Source: Devosia sp.
Lineage (GTDB): Bacteria > Pseudomonadota > Alphaproteobacteria > Rhizobiales > Devosiaceae
NCBI GenBank assembly: GCA_028290245.1
Contig: JAQGKG010000446.1
Span: 1 to 17,543, forward strand
Direction of reading: 5' to 3'
Length of the DNA stretch: 17,543 nucleotides
A model generated the notes under the pieces. That model was not told the origin of the DNA and did not search any database. It saw only the letters and a program-made list of their open reading frames with translations. Below are positions 6,741-14,868 of this stretch, piece after piece. Each line of letters begins with the position of its first letter. Positions within the stretch are counted from its first letter, which is position 1. A program made the translations under genes and the position numbers.

Positions 6741-6801
6741 CGGTTTGCTCCAGAAAAACGGGTTTAACGCATGTGCCGCAATAACACCGGTTTATTCCAG
6801 A
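6738..6801 (-). repeat. 17-bp direct repeat upstream of the DUF982-like gene
   Basis: Copies at 6738-6754 and 6785-6801 read on the minus strand TCTGGAGCAAACCGGTG and TCTGGAATAAACCGGTG, differing at two adjacent bases, with a 47-bp period. The copy nearer the gene contains its ribosome site and GTG start. The distal copy is followed by a 7-codon frame (GTG at 6787 to TAA at 6764). Confidence 0.55.
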
Positions 6802-6823
6802 CGATGCCGGCTGTGGTGCCGCT

Positions 6824-8914
6824 TCATCGCAGCAGCAGCAGCGAGCGTGGGGCCATCTTGATGGCTTCTCCGCCCTTGACGGTGCGCTCGGAGTATTCCG
6901 GGGACGCCGTGTCGATCTCCACGGTCCACGATCCCTCATCGGCGCGTGCTGGGACGACGAAATCCACCTCGCCATCATGCGGGTTGAACAGCACCACCAG
7001 TTCCCACCAGATGCCGTCCTGATCCTTGAGATCGTCGCGGGACAATCGAAGGCCAAGCGTCGTCGCGCCGCCATCGAGCCAGTGTTCGGCCTGCTGCTCG
7101 CCGCCACCCGGATTGTACCAGGTGACGCTCATCATATCGCGCCAGTTGTCGCGGTGAACCAGTGGCTGGGTATTGCGGATAGCCACCAGCTTGCGGACGA
7201 ACTCGGTCAGCGCCTTGGCATTATCGTTGAAGTCCCAGCTGATCCAGCTGATCTCGCTGTCCTGGGCATACCCGTTGTTATTGCCGCCCTGCGTCCGGCT
7301 GAACTCGTCGCCGGCCAGCAGCATCGGCGTGCCGTGCGATAGGAACAATGTAGCCAGGAAATTGCGCTTCTGGCGTTCGCGGGTAGCTACGATGTCCTCA
7401 TCGTCGGTCTCGCCTTCCGCGCCATAGTTGTAGCTGCGGTTGTCGTTGTGGCCGTCGTTATTGTCCTCGCCATTGGCCTCGTTGTGCTTCTCGTTGTAGG
7501 AGACGACGTCGTGCAGCGTGAAACCGTCGTGGGCGGTGAGGAAATTGACGCCCGCCCACCGCCGCCGGCCGCGATGATCGTAGACGTCGCCCGAGCCGGT
7601 GAAACGCGCAGCAAAATCCTGCGCCGTATCGTCGGTGTTCTTCCAATAGTCGCGCACGGTGTCGCGATACTTGTCGTTCCATTCGGCCCACCCGGGGGGG
7701 AAGCCGCCGACCTGATAACCGCCGGGACCAATGTCCCAAGGCTCGCCGACAAGCTTGACCTTGGCAAGCGAAGGATCCTGGCCCACCGCGTCAAAGAAGC
7801 CGCCGCGCTGATCGAAGCCTTCCGGCTCGCGGCCGAGAATGGTGCCGAGATCGAAGCGGAAACCGTCGACATGCATGTCTTCCGACCAGTAGCGCAGGCT
7901 GTCCGTGACCATCTGCATGACACGCGGATGGCTAGTATTGACCGTGTTGCCGGTGCCGGTGTCGTTGATGTAGTAGCGCGGGTCGCCGGGCATGGTGCGG
8001 TAGTAGGAGAAGTTGTCGATGCCCTTCCAGGACAGTGTCGGCCCCATCTCGTTGCCCTCGGCGGTGTGGTTGTAGACCACGTCCAAGATGACTTCGAGCC
8101 CCGCATCGTGAAACGCGCGGATGGTGTTGCGCAAGCCGTTGATGCCGTTCGGACCATAGTAGCGGCTGGCGGGCGCAAAGAAGCCTAAGGTGTTATAACC
8201 CCAGTAGTTTCGCAGACCCTTCTGCAGCAGGAAATCGTCATCGGGAAAGGCGTGGATCGGCAGCAGTTCGACCGAGGTCACGCCGGTGGACTTGATGTAG
8301 TCGACCACCTCGCGCTGCGCCAAACCCTCGAATGTGCCGCGCAGTTCCTCGGGCACCGCCGGATGTAGCTGCGTGAAACCTTTGACGTGGGTTTCGTAGA
8401 AAATGGTCTTGGCCCAATTCAGATTCGGCTTGGTATCGCCGGACCAGTCATAAGCGCGCGGATCGACCACCCGCGCCTTGGGCGTGACTGAGGCGCTGTC
8501 CTCTTCGTTGAACGACAGGTCCTTCTCCTCGGCGTCGGCATTGTAGCCGAAGTGGGCAGGGGACCATTGCACGTCGCCCACCAATTCCCGGGCGTAGGGG
8601 TCGAGTAACAGCTTGTTGGGATTAAAGCGATGGCCCTGTTCTGGCTCGAACGGGCCATGCACGCGGTATCCATACAGCGCGCCCGGCCCAACGTTGGGCA
8701 GGTAACCGTGCCAGATCTCGTTGGTATATTCGGGCAGGGTGATCCGTTCGATTTCTGCGCCGCTGGCTTCGTCGAAAAGGCACAGTTCTACCCGGCTGGC
8801 ATAGGCAGAAAACAGCGCAAAGTTGGTCCCTTCGCCATCCCAGTTGGCGCCCAAAACCCTATAGTCGCCGGGGAGGATCGAACGGGAAGAGCTAGTGATG
8901 CTGGACATGGGCAT
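6824..8914 (-). CDS. glgX: Glycogen debranching enzyme, GlgX/isoamylase type (GH13)
   Basis: This enzyme hydrolyses alpha-1,6 branch points in glycogen in the cytoplasm. The 696-residue protein is full length. It has an N-terminal CBM48-like domain (about 12-150, YRVLGANWDGEGTNFALFSA), a GH13 (beta/alpha)8 barrel with DVVYNH at 278-283, nucleophile Asp355 in DGFRFDLG, acid/base Glu391 in VGEPWD and transition-state Asp463 in AHDG, and a C-terminal beta domain. The Asn/Asp-rich loop at about 477-505 (EANGEDNNDGHNDN) is a normal GlgX/TreX feature. MPM at 8914 is used; the ATG two codons later is equally possible. No other glg or tre gene is nearby, so it stands apart from the usual glycogen operon, next to small stress-type genes. 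Confidence 0.95.
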   Translation of the reverse strand: MPMSSITSSSRSILPGDYRVLGANWDGEGTNFALFSAYASRVELCLFDEASGAEIERITLPEYTNEIWHGYLPNVGPGALYGYRVHGPFEPEQGHRFNPNKLLLDPYARELVGDVQWSPAHFGYNADAEEKDLSFNEEDSASVTPKARVVDPRAYDWSGDTKPNLNWAKTIFYETHVKGFTQLHPAVPEELRGTFEGLAQREVVDYIKSTGVTSVELLPIHAFPDDDFLLQKGLRNYWGYNTLGFFAPASRYYGPNGINGLRNTIRAFHDAGLEVILDVVYNHTAEGNEMGPTLSWKGIDNFSYYRTMPGDPRYYINDTGTGNTVNTSHPRVMQMVTDSLRYWSEDMHVDGFRFDLGTILGREPEGFDQRGGFFDAVGQDPSLAKVKLVGEPWDIGPGGYQVGGFPPGWAEWNDKYRDTVRDYWKNTDDTAQDFAARFTGSGDVYDHRGRRRWAGVNFLTAHDGFTLHDVVSYNEKHNEANGEDNNDGHNDNRSYNYGAEGETDDEDIVATRERQKRNFLATLFLSHGTPMLLAGDEFSRTQGGNNNGYAQDSEISWISWDFNDNAKALTEFVRKLVAIRNTQPLVHRDNWRDMMSVTWYNPGGGEQQAEHWLDGGATTLGLRLSRDDLKDQDGIWWELVVLFNPHDGEVDFVVPARADEGSWTVEIDTASPEYSERTVKGGEAIKMAPRSLLLLR

Positions 8915-8946
8915 TCCGTGTTGTTGCCCCGGTCAAACGGCTGCTA

Positions 8947-9002
8947 GCCCGGCACAGTTGCACCGTACATAAGATTAACAAGCGCCCCGCTTGATGCCGG
9001 GC
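8947..9002 (-). promoter_or_regulatory. Nested inverted repeats upstream of glgX
   Basis: An outer stem of 8 bp, GCCCGGCA (8947-8954) with TGCCGGGC (8995-9002), encloses an inner stem CAAGCG (8979-8984) and CGCTTG (8988-8993) with a 3-nt loop. It lies 33 bp upstream of glgX and after the preceding minus-strand gene. It could be that gene's terminator or a structured glgX leader. Confidence 0.45.
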
Positions 9003-9073
9003 ACTTGCTCACTGCCGGATGGCACAACAACAAGTTGAACAGTTGAAGCTCCGGCAGGACGCCTGCTTTCGTC

Positions 9074-9304
9074 TCAGACGTTGCTCCACTGGCTGAGGAG
9101 CCTTCGTTTCCGCATCTTTTCGGTGAGGTGTCCTAAAAGCAGCGTCTTCACTGTGTCGGCCGCGGGACGTGGACCGACTGGCGCCATCAATACACGACCG
9201 CCGATGTTGGCGAATATTATGTTCCGTTCGACGAAGTAGCTCGTACTGTGCGGATGCCCTTGATGCTCCACCAGCACTTCCAAGACTTGTGACTGTCGTT
9301 CCAT
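9074..9304 (-). CDS. Hypothetical protein (76 aa)
   Basis: No named family is recognised. The sequence has a beta-rich N-terminal half (SQVLEVLVEHQG, SYFVERNIIFANIGGRVLMAP) and a C-terminal helix ending in a basic stretch (LTEKMRKRRLL). It has no signal or membrane segment. ATG 9304 is chosen because GGAGG lies 7 nt upstream; ATG 9331 (nine codons earlier, with GGGA upstream) is possible and fits better with a TATAAT at 9355-9360. It has its own AT-rich promoter region although it follows the glycan operon on the same strand, and it precedes glgX by about 160 bp. Confidence 0.65.
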   Translation of the reverse strand: MERQSQVLEVLVEHQGHPHSTSYFVERNIIFANIGGRVLMAPVGPRPAADTVKTLLLGHLTEKMRKRRLLSQWSNV

Positions 9305-9354
9305 TCGGCGGCCTCCGATCTCGGCCAACATGGATCCCACAAAATATAACGTCA

Positions 9355-9360
9355 ATTATA
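9355..9360 (-). promoter_or_regulatory. Candidate -10 box (TATAAT)
   Basis: The minus strand reads GGTATAATTGACG in an AT-rich patch (about 9339-9382) that stands out from its GC-rich surroundings. The exact TATAAT would place a transcription start near 9347, just upstream of both possible starts of the 76-aa gene. The -35 (TTAATT at 17-bp spacing) is poor. Confidence 0.45.
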
Positions 9361-9403
9361 CCAAGTTATTCACCAAAAATTAACCGGGGTGAGCTTTGCA
9401 GCC

Positions 9404-10426
9404 TCATAGGGGCGCGGCAGCAATGACTTGGCTTGTGGTGCGGCCCCGTCCTGCCTTCTTGGTAGCGCTGCGTATGCTTTGGGCGAACCACGGTATCGTC
9501 AACGAAAGTCCCTCGGCCAGCGCTAGCGTCGGTTCCCAGCCAAGCAATTCACGGGCCCGGCTTATATCAGGCCTCCGGCGTTGCGGATCATCGACCGGCA
9601 ACGGCCGGTAGACGATCGGCGAAGCACTTCCCGTCATGGTGAGGACCATCTCAGCCAGTTCCCCGATTGAGAATTCGCCAGGATTGCCGATATTGACGGG
9701 AACGCCGGGATTAGGGTCGACATCCATAAGCGCCATCAGCCCGGTCACCAAGTCGCTGACATAGCAGAACGAGCGTGTCTGTTCGCCGCTGCCATAAATC
9801 GTGAGCGGCTCCCCACGCAGAGCCTGGACGATGAGGTTCGACACGATCCGCCCGTCATCGGGGCTCATGCGCGGCCCGTAGGTGTTGAAGATGCGAACGA
9901 CGCGGGCATCAACACGGCCACCTCGCAGCATGTCAAAGCACAACGTCTCCGCAGCCCGCTTACCCTCGTCATAGCAGGCGCGTGGCCCGGTGCAATTCAC
10001 GTGGCCCCAATAGTCCTCGCGCTGCGGATGCTGCTCGGGATCTCCATAGACTTCACTCGTCGACGCCTGCAGGAAACTTGCACCATGACGCTCGGCGAGG
10101 TGCAGCAGGTTGCCTGTGCCGACCACGCTGGTCATCATGGTGCGCACAGGATCGGCTTGATAACTGGGCGGAGAAGCGGGGCAAGCCAGGTTGTAGATCT
10201 GATTGATCGGCTCGTCGATTTCTAGCGGATTGCAGATATTTGCCTCAATCAGTCGGAAGTTCCGATTGTTGTCCAGCGGCCTCACATTGCTGCGTGATCC
10301 CGTCAGAAAATTGTCGACGCAAATGACTCGATGGCTCTTGGCAAGCAGTGCATCGCACAAATGCGAGCCGACAAAACCAGCGCCACCCGCTACGAGAATA
10401 GTCATGCTGCTATCCAAACTTGTCAT
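9404..10426 (-). CDS. UDP-glucuronate decarboxylase-like SDR (UDP-xylose synthase type)
   Basis: This extended short-chain dehydrogenase probably converts UDP-glucuronate to UDP-xylose with bound NAD. Numbered from ATG 10426 (340 residues), it has the Rossmann motif GGAGFVG (14-20), the UXS-type stretch ACPASPPSYQ (81-90), the active-site strand ASTSEVYGDP with Thr123 and Glu125, and Tyr152-x3-Lys156 in ACYDEGK. The Glu in TSE and the RACYDEGKR motif favour UXS over dTDP-glucose 4,6-dehydratase, though that relative cannot be excluded. The start is set by AGGGGGAAG 4-5 nt upstream; the longer open frame overlaps the previous gene. It is the last gene of the seven-gene operon, 13 nt after the preceding transferase. 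The UDP-glucose dehydrogenase at the other end of the cluster would supply its substrate. Confidence 0.88.
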   Translation of the reverse strand: MTSLDSSMTILVAGGAGFVGSHLCDALLAKSHRVICVDNFLTGSRSNVRPLDNNRNFRLIEANICNPLEIDEPINQIYNLACPASPPSYQADPVRTMMTSVVGTGNLLHLAERHGASFLQASTSEVYGDPEQHPQREDYWGHVNCTGPRACYDEGKRAAETLCFDMLRGGRVDARVVRIFNTYGPRMSPDDGRIVSNLIVQALRGEPLTIYGSGEQTRSFCYVSDLVTGLMALMDVDPNPGVPVNIGNPGEFSIGELAEMVLTMTGSASPIVYRPLPVDDPQRRRPDISRARELLGWEPTLALAEGLSLTIPWFAQSIRSATKKAGRGRTTSQVIAAAPL

Positions 10427-10439
10427 GAGACTTCCCCCT

Positions 10440-11528
10440 TCATGCAGACGGACGGATTTGATCCCGTCCGCCGCCAAGCATCGTGAGCAGTTCTCCTGCT
10501 CGTGCTGTTGCAGTGTGTTCGGCAAGGACATGGCGGCGCGCTGCCGTCGCCATGGTGTTCCGCTGTGCCGGGGTAAGGTCATTCAAGGCAGCGATAACAT
10601 CCTCGGGGCCTTGCGCCAGCACGATGCCGCCTGGCGGAAATTTCTCATCGAGCCCGGCCCAGACGTCGCTGATAATCGGCGTGCCGCACGCAGCCGCCTC
10701 GAACAGGCGGACGCTTGGCGACCAGCCTGCAGCGACCATGTCGGCCCTAGTGACATTCAGGGCGAACCGCTGCTGGTTATAGAAGGCGCGATGCTCGGAT
10801 GGGGGTAAGTGTTCGATGCGATCGACATTGGCGGGCCAGTCTATTTCCGGTGGAAACTGGGACCCGGCCACCACGAAGCGCAGGTGTGGCAACTGCCGAG
10901 CAGGTTCGATCAACAGGCGCTCGAGCACAGGTTGCCGATCGGCGCTATAGGTGCCGAGATAACCCAGGTCCCAGCGATGAGCCTCTCCGGTGGGCCCGTA
11001 CCGATCGGCATCAACTGAACAAAACAGAGGCAGTGCCAAGCGGGCGCCGAAGTCCTCCTCAAGTCGCGTTAGCACCGGTCCTCCCGAAAATGAAAAGTAG
11101 CTGTCAAAACTCGGAATTTGACGCTGGGCCAAGTATTCCTCGTCGCCACGTGTCAACTTCGCCAGCGTCACCGGCGTGTCGATGTCATAGAAGTGCAAGC
11201 TCTGCAGACTTAGCCCCCCGAGCGCATCAATGACTGCAACACCTTCCGGTACGTAAGACCCGACGATCACCGCGCCGGCCGTTGTGAGTTCCGGACTGAA
11301 ACGCTCAACCAGTTCCTCGACACGGTGATAATATGCCAGCCTGCAAAAGTCCGGGTCGGGCAAGTCGCGATTATCCGCATACCAAGGCACGTCGCGCTCA
11401 AGAAACAGCACGCGTTGCCGGTGTGTCTGAAGTCCGCGGATCAGCGCCCGATACGTGGTGGCGTGCCCATTGCCCCAGGACGACGAAAGGGACAGTCCGA
11501 TGATGACGATGTCATAGGGTTTGCTCAT
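10440..11528 (-). CDS. CgeB-like GT-B glycosyltransferase, paralog 3
   Basis: This predicted cytoplasmic glycosyltransferase has 362 residues. The N-terminal domain starts with a Rossmann-type strand (DIVIIGLSLSSSWGNG) and has a Y-D-I-D-T-P motif at 114-119. The C-terminal domain resembles Glyco_trans_1_2 of CgeB-like proteins: LNVTRADMV, then SVRLFEAAACGTPIISDVW with Glu277 in the position that normally contacts the nucleotide-sugar ribose. It is homologous to the two genes upstream over its whole length (shared WGNGhATxYRxLxRgL, D-x-D-x-P and RxFEAxxxG blocks). Its start overlaps the upstream stop by 4 nt. Donor and acceptor cannot be told from sequence; UDP-xylose from the adjacent enzyme is a reasonable guess. 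Confidence 0.85.
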   Translation of the reverse strand: MSKPYDIVIIGLSLSSSWGNGHATTYRALIRGLQTHRQRVLFLERDVPWYADNRDLPDPDFCRLAYYHRVEELVERFSPELTTAGAVIVGSYVPEGVAVIDALGGLSLQSLHFYDIDTPVTLAKLTRGDEEYLAQRQIPSFDSYFSFSGGPVLTRLEEDFGARLALPLFCSVDADRYGPTGEAHRWDLGYLGTYSADRQPVLERLLIEPARQLPHLRFVVAGSQFPPEIDWPANVDRIEHLPPSEHRAFYNQQRFALNVTRADMVAAGWSPSVRLFEAAACGTPIISDVWAGLDEKFPPGGIVLAQGPEDVIAALNDLTPAQRNTMATAARRHVLAEHTATARAGELLTMLGGGRDQIRPSA

Positions 11529-12616
11529 TCTGCGGCTTCCACTTGGCGCCGTGCGGCTGAGCGAAATACCCGGTCGGCCTCTTCTGCTCGGTGGGCATAA
11601 GTGTGTTCCTGCAAAACGCGTCGCATTGCAGCATCACCAATCTGGCGGGCCCGCTCCGGCGTCAGTTCTGCCAGAATCGCAGCGACGTCCTGACCGTCGC
11701 GTGCCACCAGGATTTCTTCCTCCGGCGCAAGGAACAGCGCGATCCCTTCCCAATAGTCGGTGATCAGGCAAGCACCGGCGCCAGCGGCCTCGAACACGCG
11801 CGTGGCTGGCGAAAAGCCTGTCGCGGCCATGCTCGACCGCGAGATGTTCAGCACGGCCTTGGGTGAGACGTTGAAGGCGTTGTGTTCAGCAGTGCCGACA
11901 TGACCCAGATAGGCAATGTTTGATGCCATTGGCTTGTCGGCCCAGCCGGAACCGCCGAGGATAAAACGTTGCGCAGGCATGCGCGACGCGGGCTGTAGGA
12001 AAAACTCCTCGACCCGAGCCTCGCGATCCGGCAGGCGATTGCCAAGAAAGCCCAGATCGCCGCTGAAGCGGGCCTCGCGCTCGACCGGATGATGCGTCTG
12101 TGGATCGAGCGCATTGTAAATCGGCACGCAATCGTAAGCGCCCATGGCGCGATAGGCCGATACCACGGGATCGCCCCCACCATAGGTCAGCACAATATCG
12201 ATCGAGCTCAAAGCACGCCGCAGCGGATGATCAGATCTGGCTTGCAGCTCGCCCAGTGTCGCCGGGGCGTCGACGTCCCAAAAGATGCGAAGAGCGCCAG
12301 GGTTTGCAGCGCGCAACACCTCGTCGAGCAGCCGGTCATCCTCGTAACCTACGCCACTGGCCTTGATCACGATGTCCGCGTATCGGGCCTGCGCTGCGAC
12401 CTGCTTGAGCGCCTCTACAGTGCCATCATAAACGACTACCTTGCACCAGTCTGGCGGATCGATATCGCGGTTTTTCTGCCGATCGTAGACGTCGGGCTCG
12501 TAGAAGGTGATTTCATACCCCTTCTCGCTGAGCGCGCGGAGCACGCCCCGGTAATAGGTGGCGGCGCCATTCCAGTATGCCGACAGGATGCTCGATCCAT
12601 AGAACTCGATTTTCAA
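11525..12616 (-). CDS. CgeB-like GT-B glycosyltransferase, paralog 2
   Basis: This 363-residue GT-B type transferase is a paralog of both flanking genes. Visible blocks are SAYWNGAATYYRGVLRAL (12-29), WDVDAP (113-118), the inter-domain GDLGFLGNRLPDRE (186-199), LNISRSSMAATGFSPATRVF leading to Glu276, and AGACLITDYWEG. The last block is the typical 'conspicuous part of the donor site' in Glyco_trans_1_2 proteins. No membrane segment is seen. It overlaps both neighbours by 4 nt, so expression is tightly coupled. The substrate is unknown. Of the three it is closest by eye to the downstream paralog (10440-11528), sharing D-[IV]-D-[TA]-P and the C-terminal EHT..RA..L pattern. Confidence 0.85.
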   Translation of the reverse strand: MKIEFYGSSILSAYWNGAATYYRGVLRALSEKGYEITFYEPDVYDRQKNRDIDPPDWCKVVVYDGTVEALKQVAAQARYADIVIKASGVGYEDDRLLDEVLRAANPGALRIFWDVDAPATLGELQARSDHPLRRALSSIDIVLTYGGGDPVVSAYRAMGAYDCVPIYNALDPQTHHPVEREARFSGDLGFLGNRLPDREARVEEFFLQPASRMPAQRFILGGSGWADKPMASNIAYLGHVGTAEHNAFNVSPKAVLNISRSSMAATGFSPATRVFEAAGAGACLITDYWEGIALFLAPEEEILVARDGQDVAAILAELTPERARQIGDAAMRRVLQEHTYAHRAEEADRVFRSAARRQVEAAE

Positions 12617-13743
12617 GGCACGACCTCCAAGGCATTGAGTTGTTTGGTCACCTGGGCACTGCCGACCTGAATGAGGATGGCAAACAACTCATCCACACGG
12701 TGCCGGCAGGTGTGACGCGCGCGAATTGTCTCGAGGCCGTTGGCCGCGAGTTCGCGCCCGACGGCGGGCTCCGCGATAACGTCCTGCAAGAGGCCTTGCA
12801 TCTGCTTGCCGGTCTTTGCGAACAGGAAATCCTTGCCGGGGCGGAACAGCCCTTCGGCATCCTCCCAAGGCGCTGAGAGTAGGGGGATGCCCCCGGCCAG
12901 CGCTTCAAAAACTCTGATTGTCGGAATGCCCGGTAGCGACTGGACATAAGGCCGCCGCGGGATGTGCAGCGTCACCCTGTGCCGTGCAAAGGCAGCCGGC
13001 GCGTCGGCGTTAGCTATCCAGCCTCCATACTTGAGGCCTGCTCGCCTCACCGCAGCGATAGCCTGCTCGGGGTAGCGAACCCCACGCACTGTGCCTTCCA
13101 GGCCAAGCGCTTCGGCGGGACGGATCAGGAATTCGTCGATCTCGGCAGTGCGCTCGTCGTCGCCCCAGTTGCCGATCCAGATTAGCTCCCGATCTCGGAT
13201 AATCTCGGGCATCGGGCGAAACAGGATGTCATCGGCGGCCTCGTGCCAGGTGAAGACCAGCTTGCCCCAGCCTGCATCGAGATAGCGTTGCCGCAGCGTC
13301 TCGCCAAAAGCAAGGATGCCGTCATAGTCGCGTAACATCAGTGAAGCGATATCCTGCTTCGCCGAAACGGCGCGGTGATGCGTGTCATGGAACAGTAGCG
13401 TGAAGGGTGCTGCCCTCTGGCGAATACGCCCTAGCTGCTCCACCAGCTTCGGGTCTGTCCATTCGTGCACGACGACCACATCAGCGTCGCTAACTGCCGC
13501 GGCGTGGTCGAAGTCCTTCCCGTAGCTTTGCGAGTGCAGTTCGGGAAAGTCGGTCGCAAAGCGTTTGATGGCGGCAATACCTTCGTTCTCGATCAGGTTC
13601 TGCCGGCTCCAGGAATCCGCCGGTTCCAGCGCGAGAACGGAGTGACCGCGTCGGACCAAATCCCGCATAACGCCACGCAGGAAATGAGCGTTGCCGTGGT
13701 TCCAGTCTGACACCAGTGAGTGGGTGTAGAAGATAAAGCGCAT
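12613..13743 (-). CDS. CgeB-like GT-B glycosyltransferase, paralog 1 (divergent)
   Basis: This 376-residue member of the same paralog set keeps the N-terminal pattern SDWNHGNAHFLRGVMRDLVRRG and the C-terminal LHIPRRPYV, IPTIRVFEALAGGIPLLSAPWE block with Glu280. It differs in the middle: where its two paralogs have D-x-D-x-P it reads HDTHH (119-123), which suggests a different donor or acceptor. The inter-domain segment IWIGNWGDDERTAEIDEFLIRP matches the GYLG/GFLG-type region of the others. It follows the GT4 gene by 3 nt and overlaps the next paralog by 4 nt. A role as a non-redundant step in assembly of a short glycan is inferred. Confidence 0.83.
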   Translation of the reverse strand: MRFIFYTHSLVSDWNHGNAHFLRGVMRDLVRRGHSVLALEPADSWSRQNLIENEGIAAIKRFATDFPELHSQSYGKDFDHAAAVSDADVVVVHEWTDPKLVEQLGRIRQRAAPFTLLFHDTHHRAVSAKQDIASLMLRDYDGILAFGETLRQRYLDAGWGKLVFTWHEAADDILFRPMPEIIRDRELIWIGNWGDDERTAEIDEFLIRPAEALGLEGTVRGVRYPEQAIAAVRRAGLKYGGWIANADAPAAFARHRVTLHIPRRPYVQSLPGIPTIRVFEALAGGIPLLSAPWEDAEGLFRPGKDFLFAKTGKQMQGLLQDVIAEPAVGRELAANGLETIRARHTCRHRVDELFAILIQVGSAQVTKQLNALEVVP

Positions 13744-13746
13744 CGA

Positions 13747-14868
13747 TCACGCCTCCTGCATGGCGGCGGGTTGCAGCATCTGGTCATAGACCGAGCGCAT
13801 GGCAGTCGCCTGCGCCGCAAGCGTGTAGCGACCGGCCCGGTCTTTTGCGCGAATGGCGAATTGATGCCGCAGGCCTTCGTCGTTCGCAAACCGGTTCAGG
13901 GTGCTTGCAAACGCTTCGGCGTCATCGACGGCTGCAAACAGCGCAGCACCGTCCCAGAGTTCGCGATAAGTGGGGATGTCAGCCAGCACCAGGGCCGCTC
14001 CGGCTTGCGCGGCCTCCAGCGGTGCTAGCCCAAACGGCTCGTATCGCGAGGGCGACGCCACGATGGCGGCCCGGGCCATCCATCGCTCTATTTCGGCATG
14101 TGGCAACTCTCCTAGCGACCGTGCATGCTGCAACTCGTGGCGTTGCCCGTTCGGGCCTGCAACCGAACCAGCCATAATCACCGGCCAAGCCGAACGAGGA
14201 GCCGCTGCATCGAGCAGTGCGCAATTCTTCCCATCGTCCCACCACCGCCCCGCCGAAAATACCATGGGTTCCTTGGCGCTGGTGGTGGCTGCTGCACGCG
14301 CGCCGTTGTGAACAACCCCGAGGCTGCGGATGTGCCCATAGCTTGTGCGCAGCATGTCCGCATGGGCATGGCTGGGCGCCAGCACCACGTCGGCGGCATC
14401 GAACCCGGCCCGGTTACGGCGATAGTGCCACTGCCAGTCAGGTGGAACCATGCTTCGGCGCACACCGGCAAACCAGGTCACCACGCAGGAATGCGATATC
14501 ACCAGCAGCGGAATATCGAGCTGCAAGCCGCAGGCCTGCGACGGCAGGTTGAGATGGACGAGGTCAATCCCCTCGCGATCGATGATGGCGCGGAGCAGGT
14601 CCGGAATACGGTCGAGCTGCTTTTCGTCGTGTGCAGTCCAGTCTAGCGGTGCATCAAGCCAGATCAGCGCACCAATGCGTTCGGCTTCCACACGCTGGGC
14701 GGCTGACGGCGCCGGGCCAAAGCCTGCGAATGTCATCTGGTATCCGCTTGCAACAAGGCTGGCGGACAAATCCATTGCATAGCGCCACACACCGCCCACC
14801 GCATCGACAGTCATCAGGATGCGTGGTGCAGGTGAGGCCTGAGCTAAGCTCGGAAAAGCCGCGCTCAT
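13747..14868 (-). CDS. GT4-family glycosyltransferase
   Basis: This retaining glycosyltransferase of the GT-B fold has 373 residues. It has the N-terminal glycine loop GGVWRY (25-30) preceded by ILMTVDAV, a central AGRWWDDGKN (206-215, with the phosphate-contacting Lys214), and the E-x7-E donor site YEPFGLAPLE with Glu277 and Glu285. The SHSCVVTWFAG stretch and VVLAPSHAH are also GT4-like. It resembles sugar transferases of sphingomonad and methylobacterial polysaccharide loci; the sugar is not predictable. Its ATG overlaps the preceding epimerase stop by 4 nt, and the first CgeB-like gene starts 3 nt after its stop. It has no signal or membrane segment. Confidence 0.92.
   Translation of the reverse strand: MSAAFPSLAQASPAPRILMTVDAVGGVWRYAMDLSASLVASGYQMTFAGFGPAPSAAQRVEAERIGALIWLDAPLDWTAHDEKQLDRIPDLLRAIIDREGIDLVHLNLPSQACGLQLDIPLLVISHSCVVTWFAGVRRSMVPPDWQWHYRRNRAGFDAADVVLAPSHAHADMLRTSYGHIRSLGVVHNGARAAATTSAKEPMVFSAGRWWDDGKNCALLDAAAPRSAWPVIMAGSVAGPNGQRHELQHARSLGELPHAEIERWMARAAIVASPSRYEPFGLAPLEAAQAGAALVLADIPTYRELWDGAALFAAVDDAEAFASTLNRFANDEGLRHQFAIRAKDRAGRYTLAAQATAMRSVYDQMLQPAAMQEA

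Noticed and set aside
7448..8188. 246-codon plus-strand frame opposite glgX
   Set aside because: Val/Ala/Asp-rich complement of the GH13 barrel; a typical GC-rich antisense open frame.
10427..10582. 52-codon extension of the UXS-like gene
   Set aside because: It overlaps the preceding transferase gene, is low-quality sequence, and a strong ribosome site precedes ATG 10426.
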